Part shown: positions 1-6,585 of the stretch, in pieces | Position numbering within the stretch: position 1 is the first letter of the stretch | Layout: every line of letters starts with the position of its first letter | Assembly (NCBI GenBank): GCA_025997475.1 | Contig: BNUQ01000059.1 | Coordinates: 1-10,639, forward strand | DNA length: 10,639 nt | From: Planctomycetales bacterium | GTDB lineage: Bacteria; Planctomycetota; SZUA-567 | Direction: 5' to 3' | Notes under the pieces: generated by a model | The model's input: the letters and a program-made list of their open reading frames with translations, nothing else | What the model was told of the DNA's origin: nothing | The model's database searches: none | Translations under genes and position numbers: made by a program

Positions 1-36
1 AGAGTTCAAAGTTGAAAGTTGAAAGCGCGCGAAGCG
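1..36. repeat. Partial heptad-repeat element at the window edge
   Basis: Bases 1-25 read as 7-bp units (AGAGTTC, AAAGTTG, AAAGTTG, AAAG). They run directly into the GC-rich core CGCGCGAAGCG at 26-36. The 15-mer AAAGCGCGCGAAGCG (22-36) occurs again, exactly and in reverse complement, at 3766-3780 in the element between the STAS gene and scpB. No opposing heptad arm is seen in the following 200 bases. This copy is therefore either half an element or cut by the window edge. Confidence 0.7.
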
Positions 37-80
37 AATTGGGGCGTGTTCACTATAAAATGGCGTGAAAAGCCTGTAAA

Positions 81-119
81 TCGTGGCGGAATGGATTTTA
101 CTTTTTCGTCCCGCTACGA
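81..119. repeat. Short hairpin sharing a 17-mer with the 6586-6756 palindrome
   Basis: TCGTGGCGG (81-89) pairs with CCGCTACGA (111-119), using one G-T wobble, around a 21-nt A/T-rich loop. The 17-mer TTTTTCGTCCCGCTACG at 102-118 recurs exactly at 6632-6648 inside the nested palindrome. This suggests both belong to one dispersed repeat family. It lies in the non-coding leader upstream of murD. Confidence 0.55.
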
Positions 120-217
120 CGCGAGCGTTTTCATTGCCGATATTTCGGTAAGCGTTTGCCGCGCCGTCCGCGAATAACGGTTGCGGAAATTCCGGCGCGA
201 GCCGTCGGCACAACAAG

Positions 218-239
218 GCGCGTCGCGCTAATTTTTTTT
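218..239 (+). terminator. Weak terminator-like hairpin upstream of murD
   Basis: GCGC (218-221) and GCGC (225-228) can form a short stem with a 3-nt loop, followed two bases later by eight T residues (232-239). The stem has only 4 bp, so it would be a poor intrinsic terminator. It could end a transcript entering from outside the window or act in the murD leader. The rest of 1-241 holds no convincing gene. Confidence 0.3.
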
Positions 240-271
240 CGGTGATTTTAAGGGTGAAGGGTGAATTGAAG

Positions 272-1660
272 ATGACCGTCTTTCTCGCGCCGCGCCGCGC
301 CACCGTGATGGGTTTGGGATTATTCGGCGGCGGCGTGGGCGTCGCCAAGTTTTTAGTAACGCGGGGCGTCGAAGTTACCGTTACCGATTTACGCGACGCG
401 GAGACCCTGCGCCCGTCGATTACCGCGTTGCGGGATTTGCCGATTCGTTACGTTCTCGGTCGGCACGACGAACGCGATTTTATCGACACCGATTTAGTCG
501 TCGTCAATCCGGCGGTCAAATTCGACCATCCCTTAGTCCAACTCGCTGGCGACCGTCACGTCCCGCGCCAAACCGAAATCGGTATCGTTTTAGCCGTTCA
601 CCGCGGCGCGCAACTCGCGGTTACCGGCGCCAACGGCAAGTCAACGACGACGGCGTTGCTCGGCGCGATGGTCAAAGCGGCGGTTCCCGCGACGCTCGTC
701 GGCGGCAATATCGGCGGCTCGGTGCTCGAGAATTTGACGGAAAATCCGGCGGCGTTGACCGCGCCGCTGGTGCTGGAATTGTCGTCGTTTCAGTTGCATT
801 ATTTATCGGCGGAAAAATGGGCGCCGCGCGTCGCCGTCGTTACGAATCTTTCGCCCAATCATCTCGACTGGCATAAAGATTTGGCGCATTATTACGCGAG
901 CAAACGGCGTTTATTGCGCGACCAAACCGCGACCGATTACGCCGTGCTGAATTACGCCGACCCGCGGTTGCGCGGCTGGGCGGACGCGGTCGGCGGCGCG
1001 GTTATCGCCGCGCAGGAGCTCGACGCCGGAACGCCGAACGCCGTTTTTTCGCGCGGCGACGAAATTGTTTGCCGCCTTGACGGCGAGGAAAAAGCCGTCG
1101 GCGATTGGCGCGATTTTCGCCTGCCCGGCGCGCATAGTCGGAGCAACGCTCTGCAAGCGGCGGCGGCGGCGGCGGCGTTTGGCAAGAACGCGGACGCGGT
1201 GCGGCGCGGATTAAAAAATTTCACCGGTCTGCCGCATCGGTTGCAAAAAGTCGCGGAAAGCGGCGGCAAAATTTTTATCGACGACTCGATAGCGACGACG
1301 CCGGAAAGCGCGATTTGCGGGTTGGATTCTTTCGCCGCGCCGGTCGTGGTCATCGCGGGCGGCTATGACAAAGGCAGTGATTTGACCGCGTTCGCGCACG
1401 CCGTCGCCGACCGCGCTTTCGCCGCCGTTTTAATCGGCGCGACCGCCGAAAAAATCGCGGACGCCGCGCGGGCGCGTAATCCGCAATGCCGGTTAATTAT
1501 GGCGGGAACCGATTTCGCGCTGGCGGTCAAACGCGCCGTCGAAATTTGTCCGGCGGGCGGCGTGGTGTTGCTCAGCCCCGCCTGCGCGAGTTACGATATG
1601 TTCAGAAATTTCGAGGAGCGGGGGGAGAGATTTAGAGAAGAGTTGAGAGTTGAAAGTTAG
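272..1660 (+). CDS. murD: UDP-N-acetylmuramoyl-L-alanine--D-glutamate ligase (MurD)
   Basis: Cytoplasmic Mur ligase that adds D-glutamate to UDP-MurNAc-L-Ala with ATP hydrolysis, the second amino-acid addition in peptidoglycan precursor synthesis. The 462-aa product shows an N-terminal nucleotide-sugar fold with a glycine-rich turn (GLGLFGGGVG, 14-23). It also has the Mur P-loop TGANGKST (118-125), ELSSFQLH (169-176), NLSPNHLDWH (192-201), and YASKRRLL with K211 as the likely carbamylated lysine. The C-terminal domain carries IDDSIATTPES (336-346), GGYDKGSDL and LSPACASYDMF. E. coli MurD is 438 aa. I chose the ATG at 272; an in-frame GTG at 242 would add ten unsupported residues. Neither start has a strong Shine-Dalgarno. 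Residues 296-302 are seven alanines from a perfect GCG run. The last five or six residues (LRVES) and the stop lie inside a heptad repeat. It is convergent with queD. No other dcw-cluster gene is in the window. Confidence 0.97.
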   Translation: MTVFLAPRRATVMGLGLFGGGVGVAKFLVTRGVEVTVTDLRDAETLRPSITALRDLPIRYVLGRHDERDFIDTDLVVVNPAVKFDHPLVQLAGDRHVPRQTEIGIVLAVHRGAQLAVTGANGKSTTTALLGAMVKAAVPATLVGGNIGGSVLENLTENPAALTAPLVLELSSFQLHYLSAEKWAPRVAVVTNLSPNHLDWHKDLAHYYASKRRLLRDQTATDYAVLNYADPRLRGWADAVGGAVIAAQELDAGTPNAVFSRGDEIVCRLDGEEKAVGDWRDFRLPGAHSRSNALQAAAAAAAFGKNADAVRRGLKNFTGLPHRLQKVAESGGKIFIDDSIATTPESAICGLDSFAAPVVVIAGGYDKGSDLTAFAHAVADRAFAAVLIGATAEKIADAARARNPQCRLIMAGTDFALAVKRAVEICPAGGVVLLSPACASYDMFRNFEERGERFREELRVES

Positions 1661-1724
1661 AAGTTGAGAGAAGGTCGCGCTACGCGCGTTTCTCAACTTT
1701 CAACTCTTAACTTTCAACTTTCTC
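1641..1724. repeat. Inverted heptad-repeat element between murD and queD
   Basis: The left arm (about 1641-1672) is made of 7-bp units such as AGTTGAG, AGTTGAA, AGTTAGA and AGTTGAG. The right arm (about 1689-1724) is CTCAACT, TTCAACT, CTTAACT, TTCAACT. The arms are largely complementary and flank a GC-rich core (GGTCGCGCTACGCGCG), so transcripts from either strand could fold into a long hairpin. The element spans both stop codons (murD 1658-1660, queD 1707-1709) and supplies the C-terminal V-E-S of both proteins. It may serve as a bidirectional 3' end, but it lacks a classical U-tract. Confidence 0.8.
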
Positions 1725-2084
1725 GCTATAAACTGCGCAACATTTTTCCGACTCCCACACCGTCACGGCGGACATTTGGACGGTCGCGGGCAGTTGAGGC
1801 GCAAGGCGGTGAAAAAGGTATTGCGCAATGCTTTCCGAGGTCGGATTGCGGCGGTCGAACGGCGGAATTTGATTGAGAAATTGATGGTCGAGGAGATTTA
1901 ATTCGTCGGCGAGGATTTTTTTTAGGTCGCCGAAGTCCATTAACATTCCGTTGGACGGCAAGGCGGCGCCGCCAACCGCGACCTTGACGCGCCAGTTATG
2001 CCCGTGCAAATTTTCGCATTTGCCGCGATACTCGCGCAACTGATGCGCGGCGGAAAAATGGTCTTCGACTTCAAGCGTGAACAT
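1707..2084 (-). CDS. queD: 6-carboxy-5,6,7,8-tetrahydropterin synthase family protein (QueD)
   Basis: This 125-aa protein has the size and motifs of the PTPS/QueD family, which converts 7,8-dihydroneopterin triphosphate to 6-carboxytetrahydropterin in queuosine (7-deazaguanine) biosynthesis. Visible motifs are the zinc ligands H14 (FSAAH) and H27/H29 (NLHGH), with C23 as the likely catalytic cysteine in the CxxxHxH arrangement. Also present are LMDFGDLK (48-55), LDH (65-67) with the likely catalytic His67, PTSESIAQYL (81-90) and VWESEKC with Glu111. The CxxxHxH spacing favours QueD over eukaryote-type PTPS. No other queuosine gene is nearby. There is no clear Shine-Dalgarno; the ATG follows an A-rich stretch, and the heptad element starts only about 17 nt upstream. 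The final residues EKVES and the stop come from the repeat shared with murD. Confidence 0.93.
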   Translation of the reverse strand: MFTLEVEDHFSAAHQLREYRGKCENLHGHNWRVKVAVGGAALPSNGMLMDFGDLKKILADELNLLDHQFLNQIPPFDRRNPTSESIAQYLFHRLAPQLPATVQMSAVTVWESEKCCAVYSEKVES

Positions 2085-2100
2085 ATTTTTTAGGGGGTAG

Positions 2101-2274
2101 AGTTTGGAGTTGAGAGATTAGAGTTTAGCGGCGGAGTTATTTTTAGTAACTCCTGTTACGCGCGCCAAGAAATCGTAACCGGCTTGATAAAAGTAAAAAT
2201 CCTTAAAAAACGCCGGAGGCGTTTAATGCGCGAAGCGCAACCTCTGCTCAACTTTCAACTCTAAACTCTAAACT
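2101..2274. repeat. Inverted heptad-repeat element between queD and the small Cys-rich gene
   Basis: Four 7-bp units on the left (AGTTTGG, AGTTGAG, AGATTAG, AGTTTAG; 2101-2128) face four on the right (CTCAACT, TTCAACT, CTAAACT, CTAAACT; 2247-2274). The 118-nt interior contains a perfect hairpin GGAGTTA/TAACTCC (2133-2139 with 2147-2153), the terminator listed separately, and the core GCGCGAAGCGCAACC (2228-2242). That 15-mer is present exactly, in the opposite orientation, at 3761-3775. TAGCGGCGGAGTTAT on the left side of the interior also resembles ATAGCGGAGTTGT on the reverse strand of the 3743-3817 element. The two are therefore related copies in opposite orientation. Confidence 0.8.
2204..2223 (-). 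terminator. Intrinsic terminator of the small Cys-rich gene
   Basis: On the minus strand AACGCC-TCC-GGCGTT (2223 down to 2209) forms a perfect 6-bp stem with a 3-nt loop. The run of T residues continues through 2205. It lies 55 nt past the stop of the gene at 2279-2512 and upstream of queD, so the two genes are probably separate transcripts. The plus strand has no comparable T-tract. Confidence 0.7.
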
Positions 2275-2278
2275 CTGA

Positions 2279-2512
2279 TTACGCGACGCGCTTTTCTGCG
2301 GCGACTTCTTCCCATTGGCGCCGGAGGGCGCATTCCTCGCGGCAGGAGCAAACTTGCGAGCAATAGACGCGCCGCATCATTCCGCCGTAGCGCTGAATAA
2401 ACTGCGCGACTTGCTGATTAAAATCGGCGACGAACGGCGTAGCGGCATAGCGCTGAATCATCGCCGCTTGCCCTTTCATCAGATTGCCCATTTGAGCGCA
2501 TGGCGTAAGCAT
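2279..2512 (-). CDS. Small cysteine-rich protein, unknown function
   Basis: A 77-aa product that I do not recognise. The ATG at 2512 is preceded by a strong Shine-Dalgarno (AAGGAG, 6-nt spacing) on the minus strand, and an intrinsic terminator follows. These two signals support this strand over the overlapping plus-strand frame. An in-frame GTG at 2539 would add nine residues but would place the Shine-Dalgarno inside the gene. The sequence is mostly helical-looking and Gln/Ala/Met-rich. A cysteine cluster near the C-terminus, C51-x3-C55-x-C57-x3-C61, plus C5, could bind a metal or cluster, although this spacing matches no family I can name. There is no signal peptide or TM segment. The stop codon abuts a heptad-repeat element. 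Confidence 0.7.
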   Translation of the reverse strand: MLTPCAQMGNLMKGQAAMIQRYAATPFVADFNQQVAQFIQRYGGMMRRVYCSQVCSCREECALRRQWEEVAAEKRVA

Positions 2513-2785
2513 CGCGGTCTCCTTGGCGGCAAATTCCACTAATGGTTATCGGTTGGACGCGGCAATAGATAAGTATTTTTTTTGGCAATTTTTTCCGGCG
2601 AACGATAGCGGGTGTTGCAATTGCCGCGCCAGTAAAAAATGATGAAGTTGCGTTTTCGGCGCGCCTGAAGCCCCCTTAAAACTCTTGCCCCGCTTAAAAA
2701 CTTTACCACTGTTGCCGGACTATTTTTTTACGATAATTTCGCCGACAAACTCGCGGACCTCGTTTCAGAAAAATATAGGAAAAAT
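2513..2785. other. Divergent spacer between the small Cys-rich gene and the STAS-like gene
   Basis: This 273-nt non-coding stretch should hold the promoters of both divergent genes. It is A/T-richer than its surroundings, with T-tracts near 2576-2582 and 2590-2594. A loose inverted pair GGCAATT (2584-2590) and AATTGCC (2619-2625) is visible. The Shine-Dalgarno TAGGA at 2776-2780 serves the downstream gene. I could not assign -35/-10 boxes with confidence, and no heptad units are present. Confidence 0.5.
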
Positions 2786-3742
2786 ATGGAAGTAAAAATC
2801 ATCCCCAATCAAATCGGCGTGCTGTTTCCCGAAGACACCTTGTATCGGGACACCACCGAGAATTTTCGCGACGCCGCGCAAAAACTCTTGCACGAGCCGT
2901 TGCCGGTCGTTGTCGTGTCGTTCGCCAAGGTCAAATCGTTGCTGAGCGACGGCATCCGCACTTTGATTGTCGTCGGCGATATGGTCGCGGAAGCCGCGCC
3001 GCTTAACGGCGTTGAGCGGCAAATGTTTATCACCGATTTGGGGCGGGAAGTGAAATACGCGCTCCACGTGAGCAACGTGTTGTCGTTGGTGAATTATTTG
3101 CCGACGTTAGGCGAGGTCTTGTCCAAATTTAATTTGCGCGAGGAAAATTTCATCACCGTCGTCGAGGAAGACGCGGAAACGGTGGAAGCCGTCGCCGTGG
3201 AAGACGTCGCGCCGCCGGTTGCGCCGTCCGCCGCCCAAGCCGTCGCCGCCCCAACTGCCCAATCTGCCGCGCCGACCGATACCGCCGGCGTTACCGGCGC
3301 GCAAGTCAAACGGTCGGGTATTTATGCGGATATTTTAGCGAAAGCCGCCCAAAAGGAGGCGGCGAAGCCCGCCGCCGCCGCGAACCCGACGCCGACGACG
3401 AGCGGCACGGCGTCAATCGACCAATTGCGGCGCATCATCAAAGCGCACGTGCCGGGGCGGATTTGTTTGGACGTGTTGCGGATTTTTTTGATGATGAAAA
3501 AGGATTTGGTCAGTTTCGACGACCTGCAAAAGGCGTTGCACAATATCCCCGCCCAAACGTTGAAAATCGAAATTCAGCGATTAATCACGCGCGGCACCTT
3601 GTCGAGCGTGGGCGGCGGAATGTATAATTTTTGCGTGTCGGGGGCGATACGGGGACAAATCACCGCCGTCGCCAACGCGCTCAACGACCGCGGTATGCAC
3701 GCCGAAGTGCTGAAACTGCTGACCGCGCACGAGAAAAATTAA
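2786..3742 (+). CDS. Putative STAS-like and winged-helix-like regulatory protein
   Basis: A 318-aa protein with three regions. Residues 1-115 resemble a STAS (anti-anti-sigma-like) fold. They show an N-terminal strand pair, a central hydrophobic strand PVVVVSFAKVKSL (40-52), then S54-D55-G56-I57 followed by a helix. In SpoIIAA-type STAS proteins this is the position of the phosphorylated D-S-x-G serine. Residues about 130-215 are an Ala/Pro/Thr-rich, low-complexity linker. Residues about 216-318 are compact and helical with a beta-hairpin-like stretch (RGTLSSVGGGMYNF), consistent with a winged helix. No enzyme motif is seen. It has a good Shine-Dalgarno (TAGGA) before the ATG and stands 85 nt ahead of scpB, separated by a heptad element. 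A role in regulation or scaffolding is inference only. Both domain calls come from reading the sequence, not from a profile search. Confidence 0.6.
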   Translation: MEVKIIPNQIGVLFPEDTLYRDTTENFRDAAQKLLHEPLPVVVVSFAKVKSLLSDGIRTLIVVGDMVAEAAPLNGVERQMFITDLGREVKYALHVSNVLSLVNYLPTLGEVLSKFNLREENFITVVEEDAETVEAVAVEDVAPPVAPSAAQAVAAPTAQSAAPTDTAGVTGAQVKRSGIYADILAKAAQKEAAKPAAAANPTPTTSGTASIDQLRRIIKAHVPGRICLDVLRIFLMMKKDLVSFDDLQKALHNIPAQTLKIEIQRLITRGTLSSVGGGMYNFCVSGAIRGQITAVANALNDRGMHAEVLKLLTAHEKN

Positions 3743-3817
3743 AGTTGAGAGTTTCGCCGCGGTTGCGCTTCGCGCGCTTTAAGACAACTCCGCTATCTCA
3801 ACTTTCAACGCTCAACT
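3743..3817. repeat. Inverted heptad-repeat element between the STAS-like gene and scpB
   Basis: The left arm AGTTGAG-AGTTTCG (3743-3756) begins at the stop codon of the upstream gene. The right arm CTCAACT, TTCAACG, CTCAACT (3797-3817) ends 10 nt before the scpB ATG. The core contains GGTTGCGCTTCGCGC (3761-3775), the exact reverse complement of 2228-2242. It also contains CGCTTCGCGCGCTTT (3766-3780), the exact reverse complement of 22-36. The element thus occupies the whole gap and supplies the entire immediate leader of scpB. Confidence 0.8.
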
Positions 3818-3827
3818 CCGAATCGCT

Positions 3828-4547
3828 ATGCCCGACTCTCCCGCTATCGCCGAAGAAGCCCCGGAGGCAATGGACGTCGGCGCGGAACCCGCCGACGAGA
3901 TTCCAACCGCACTCACCGAAGACGAATTGACGGCGGCGACGGAAGCGTTGCTTTTCGCGGCGGCGGAACCGCTCAAAATCGAGACGCTGGCGCGGGCGCT
4001 CGGCAAAGGCGTCCGGCGGGAAGCCGTCGCGGCGGCGCTTGCGCGGCTGAATGAATTTTACGCGACGCGGGCGTTCACGCTCGTCGAAACGGCGGGAAAA
4101 TTCGCGCTGATGAGCCGCGCGCAATACGCGCCGTTTATCCGGCGACTTTACGGCAACAAGGCGGCGAAAGAGGAAAAAATCAGTCCGGCGATGTTGGATA
4201 CGCTGGCGATTGTCGCCTACAAACAGCCGGTAACCCGCGCCGAAATCGAAACCGTGCGCGGCGTCGGTTGCGGGCAGTTGTTACGGCAGTTGTTGGAGCG
4301 CGGTTTGGTGCGCGTTACCGGCAAAAAAATGGACGTGATTGGCTATCCGGCGCTTTACGGCACGACCGAACAATTTTTGCGCGAATTCGGCTTGCCCTCG
4401 CCGGCGGAACTGCCGATGTTGGCGGAATTGCGCCAAATGAAAATCATCGACGACGAAGCAACGGGGGAAACCCCGAATAACGCCGACGCTGAAAGCGAAA
4501 ATAGCGCCGAAACCGCTCGTTCATCCGATAACGCGAGCACGACCTAA
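3828..4547 (+). CDS. scpB: Segregation and condensation protein B (ScpB)
   Basis: ScpB is the kite-type dimeric subunit that, with the kleisin ScpA, binds SMC to form the bacterial condensin for chromosome organisation and segregation. The 239-aa product has two winged-helix domains. The first is at about 31-105 (ATEALLFAAAEPL). The second, at about 116-190, carries the family signature: LDTLAIVAYKQPVTRAEI (123-140), RGVG, LLERGLV, GYPALYGTTEQFLREFGL. The acidic, Ser/Asn-rich tail after about 205 is probably disordered. The N-terminal 30 residues are also Ala/Glu/Pro-rich. An alternative ATG at 3870 (M15) is preceded by GGAGG only 2 nt away, too close for a typical site, so the start is uncertain. 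scpA is not in the window. The stop codon lies 3 nt from the stop of the convergent helicase gene. Confidence 0.95.
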   Translation: MPDSPAIAEEAPEAMDVGAEPADEIPTALTEDELTAATEALLFAAAEPLKIETLARALGKGVRREAVAAALARLNEFYATRAFTLVETAGKFALMSRAQYAPFIRRLYGNKAAKEEKISPAMLDTLAIVAYKQPVTRAEIETVRGVGCGQLLRQLLERGLVRVTGKKMDVIGYPALYGTTEQFLREFGLPSPAELPMLAELRQMKIIDDEATGETPNNADAESENSAETARSSDNASTT

Positions 4548-4550
4548 ACT

Positions 4551-6554
4551 CTATTGCGCCAACTTCTCGCGCATCGCCGCGAAAATCGCCGCGCGCTCGG
4601 CGTCGGTCGGCAGGCAACTTTGCGTCGTGAGCAACGTCGGCGGAATCTCGCCGAGAAAACGGCTCGGCAGTTGCGCTTTCATTTTGCCGGAGTCGCCGCG
4701 CCCGCCGCGCCGCCGGCAATAACTAAGCGTCAATTCCGCCCGCGCGCGCGTTATCGCCACGTAAAACAAACGCCGCTCTTCGTCGATGCCGCCGGAGTTT
4801 TCCTCGTCGTCGTCATCTTCGGCGACGCTCCGGCGATGCGGCAAAATGTTTTCCTCGACGCCCGCCACATACACCACCGGAAATTCCAACCCCTTCGCCG
4901 AGTGCATCGTGATAACTTTGACGCCGGCGTCCGCTTTTTTATCCGGCGCTTCGCGGCGCGTGCGCGCCAGCGCGGTTTCGGCGAGATAGCCCGCCGCGTC
5001 GCCGCCGCTATCTAAAAATCGCGCCAAGTCCGAGCCGACTTCCCGCGCCGTTTCCATCCGCGCCGCCCGCGTCAGCGGCGTGTCGTAAAGATGTTCGACT
5101 TCGTCTTGATACGCCGTATCGGTTAGAATTTGTTCGACGACCGCGCGCGGATTTTCCCGGACGGTTTTTTGCCAGCGGGCAATTTGCGCGGCAAAATCGC
5201 GGCAACTTTTCGCCGCCGCCGGCGACAAATCGGCGTCCGCCGCCGACAGCAAGGCCGTCAGCGGACGATTTTTTTGCGCCGCCGCGGCGATTAAATTTTT
5301 CTGCGCCGCGTCGCCGATGCCGCGCGCCGGCGTGTTGATAATCCGGCGCAACGCGCCGTCGTCCGCCGGATTGACGGCGAGCGTCAAAAACGCCAGCACG
5401 TCCAAGACCTCTTTATGGTCGAAAAACGACACGCCGCCGATGACCGTGAACGAAATTTTTTCGGCGGCGAGTTGTTGGACGATGGGCGTCGTGAGCGCGT
5501 TGGCGCGGACGATAATCGCGAAATCGGCGGCGACGTTTTTTCCCGCCGCGAGCCGGTCGCGAATTTCGCCGGCGATTTGTTTGGCTTCGCTCTCGGGGTC
5601 GGCGCATTCCCACAGGCGCGGCGCCCCGCCGTCGCGCGACGAAAATAATTCTTTGGCGTGGCGTTGTTGATTATTGGCGATAACGGCGTTGGCGACTTTG
5701 AGAATCGCGTTGGTCGAGCGGTAATTCTCGCGCAAAAAAATAATTTTCGCGTCGTCCCAGTCCCGCGCGAAATTCAACAAATGTTGCGGGGCGGCGCCGC
5801 GCCACGAATAAATCGACTGGTCGTCGTCGCCGACGACGCAGACGTTGCCCCATTTTTGCGCCAGCGTTTTCACCAAACGATATTGCAATTCGCTCGTGTC
5901 CTGAAATTCATCGACGATAATTTGCCGGAAACGGGTGGTCCAATAATCCCGCACGGCGGCGTTTTGCGTGAGCAATTGATAGGCGAGCAACAATAAATCG
6001 TCGAAATCGACCACGCCGCGCAAGCGCAATCTTTCCTGATATTTGCGATAGACGGCGGCGAGCGCCGCGTCGCTTTCGCTGAACGCTTGGCGGGAAAATT
6101 CGGCGGGCGAGAGCGCCGCGCCTTTGAGGCGGCTGAGGCGCGTCAGCAAATCCGGCGGCGAGAGGCGCGCCAGCGTATTGACGTGGCGCGCGGCTTGGCG
6201 GACAAGCGCCAATTGCTCGCCCGTGCCGGCGATGGTAAAATTTTTTTCCAAACCGACGGCGGCGGCGTCGCGGCGAATGATTTGCAGTCCGAGCGAATGA
6301 AAAGTGCAGGCGAGCAGACGGTCGGCGGTTTGCCGCCGCGACAGGGTTTGTCGCAAGCGGGCTTTCAATTCGCCGGCGGCTTTGTTGGTGAAAGTAACGG
6401 CGAGGATATTTTCGGGCGGCGTGTGTTCGAGCAACGCGGCGATGCGGGCGATGACGGTATGCGTCTTGCCGGTGCCGGCGCCGGCCAACAACAACAACGC
6501 GCCGGACGGCACGGCTACGGCTTCGCGTTGCGCGGCGTTCAGCGGGGCGGACAT
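4551..6554 (-). CDS. UvrD/Rep/PcrA-family ATP-dependent 3'-5' DNA helicase
   Basis: Superfamily 1A helicase of 667 aa, close in length to Rep (673 in E. coli) and a little shorter than UvrD (720). All motifs are intact: Q-motif LNAAQREAV (5-13), Walker A AGAGTGKT (24-31), Ia TFTNKAA (54-60), II VDEFQDT (214-220), III GDDDQSIYSWRGA (242-254), IV FLRENYRS (273-280), V VITMHSAKGLEFPVVY (547-562) and VI ERRLFYVAITRAR (593-605). The C-terminal PSRFLGEIP is also typical. It unwinds DNA in repair or at replication forks. Sequence alone does not separate UvrD, PcrA and Rep, so I give no symbol. An acidic stretch EDDDDEEN (579-586) sits between motifs V and VI. The ATG has no clear Shine-Dalgarno. It is preceded by a 10-bp palindrome and diverges from the 6823 gene. 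Confidence 0.96.
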   Translation of the reverse strand: MSAPLNAAQREAVAVPSGALLLLAGAGTGKTHTVIARIAALLEHTPPENILAVTFTNKAAGELKARLRQTLSRRQTADRLLACTFHSLGLQIIRRDAAAVGLEKNFTIAGTGEQLALVRQAARHVNTLARLSPPDLLTRLSRLKGAALSPAEFSRQAFSESDAALAAVYRKYQERLRLRGVVDFDDLLLLAYQLLTQNAAVRDYWTTRFRQIIVDEFQDTSELQYRLVKTLAQKWGNVCVVGDDDQSIYSWRGAAPQHLLNFARDWDDAKIIFLRENYRSTNAILKVANAVIANNQQRHAKELFSSRDGGAPRLWECADPESEAKQIAGEIRDRLAAGKNVAADFAIIVRANALTTPIVQQLAAEKISFTVIGGVSFFDHKEVLDVLAFLTLAVNPADDGALRRIINTPARGIGDAAQKNLIAAAAQKNRPLTALLSAADADLSPAAAKSCRDFAAQIARWQKTVRENPRAVVEQILTDTAYQDEVEHLYDTPLTRAARMETAREVGSDLARFLDSGGDAAGYLAETALARTRREAPDKKADAGVKVITMHSAKGLEFPVVYVAGVEENILPHRRSVAEDDDDEENSGGIDEERRLFYVAITRARAELTLSYCRRRGGRGDSGKMKAQLPSRFLGEIPPTLLTTQSCLPTDAERAAIFAAMREKLAQ

Positions 6555-6560
6555 AGCGGG

Positions 6561-6570
6561 TTACCGGTAA
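6561..6570. promoter_or_regulatory. Perfect 10-bp palindrome just upstream of the helicase start
   Basis: TTACCGGTAA is its own reverse complement and lies 7-16 nt before the helicase ATG on the minus strand. It could be an operator half-set or a leader hairpin. It could also be chance in a GC-rich genome. No second copy was seen in the window. Confidence 0.25.
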
Positions 6571-6585
6571 TTGTTTATGATGCGG

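Noticed and set aside
1641..1724. Integron attC-like site, because the arms contain GTTRRR-type and YYYAAC-type strings
   Set aside because: The heptads continue as pure tandem units and lack the correct seventh base of the GTTRRRY/RYYYAAC core sites. No integrase or cassette structure is present.
2085..2100. preQ1 riboswitch-like string (CTACCCCCTAAAAAAT) directly before queD on the minus strand
   Set aside because: It loosely recalls the preQ1-I A-rich tail, but there is no preceding P1 stem-loop, and the heptad element occupies the sequence just upstream. Resemblance by chance is more likely.
2315..2542. Plus-strand open frame of 75 aa opposite the small Cys-rich gene
   Set aside because: It has no ribosome-binding sequence or terminator, whereas the minus-strand gene has both.
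4545..4553. TAAACTCTA between scpB and the helicase gene as a relic heptad
   Set aside because: It is a single 7-bp match without tandem units or an opposing arm, and the gap is only 3 nt. Too short to call.
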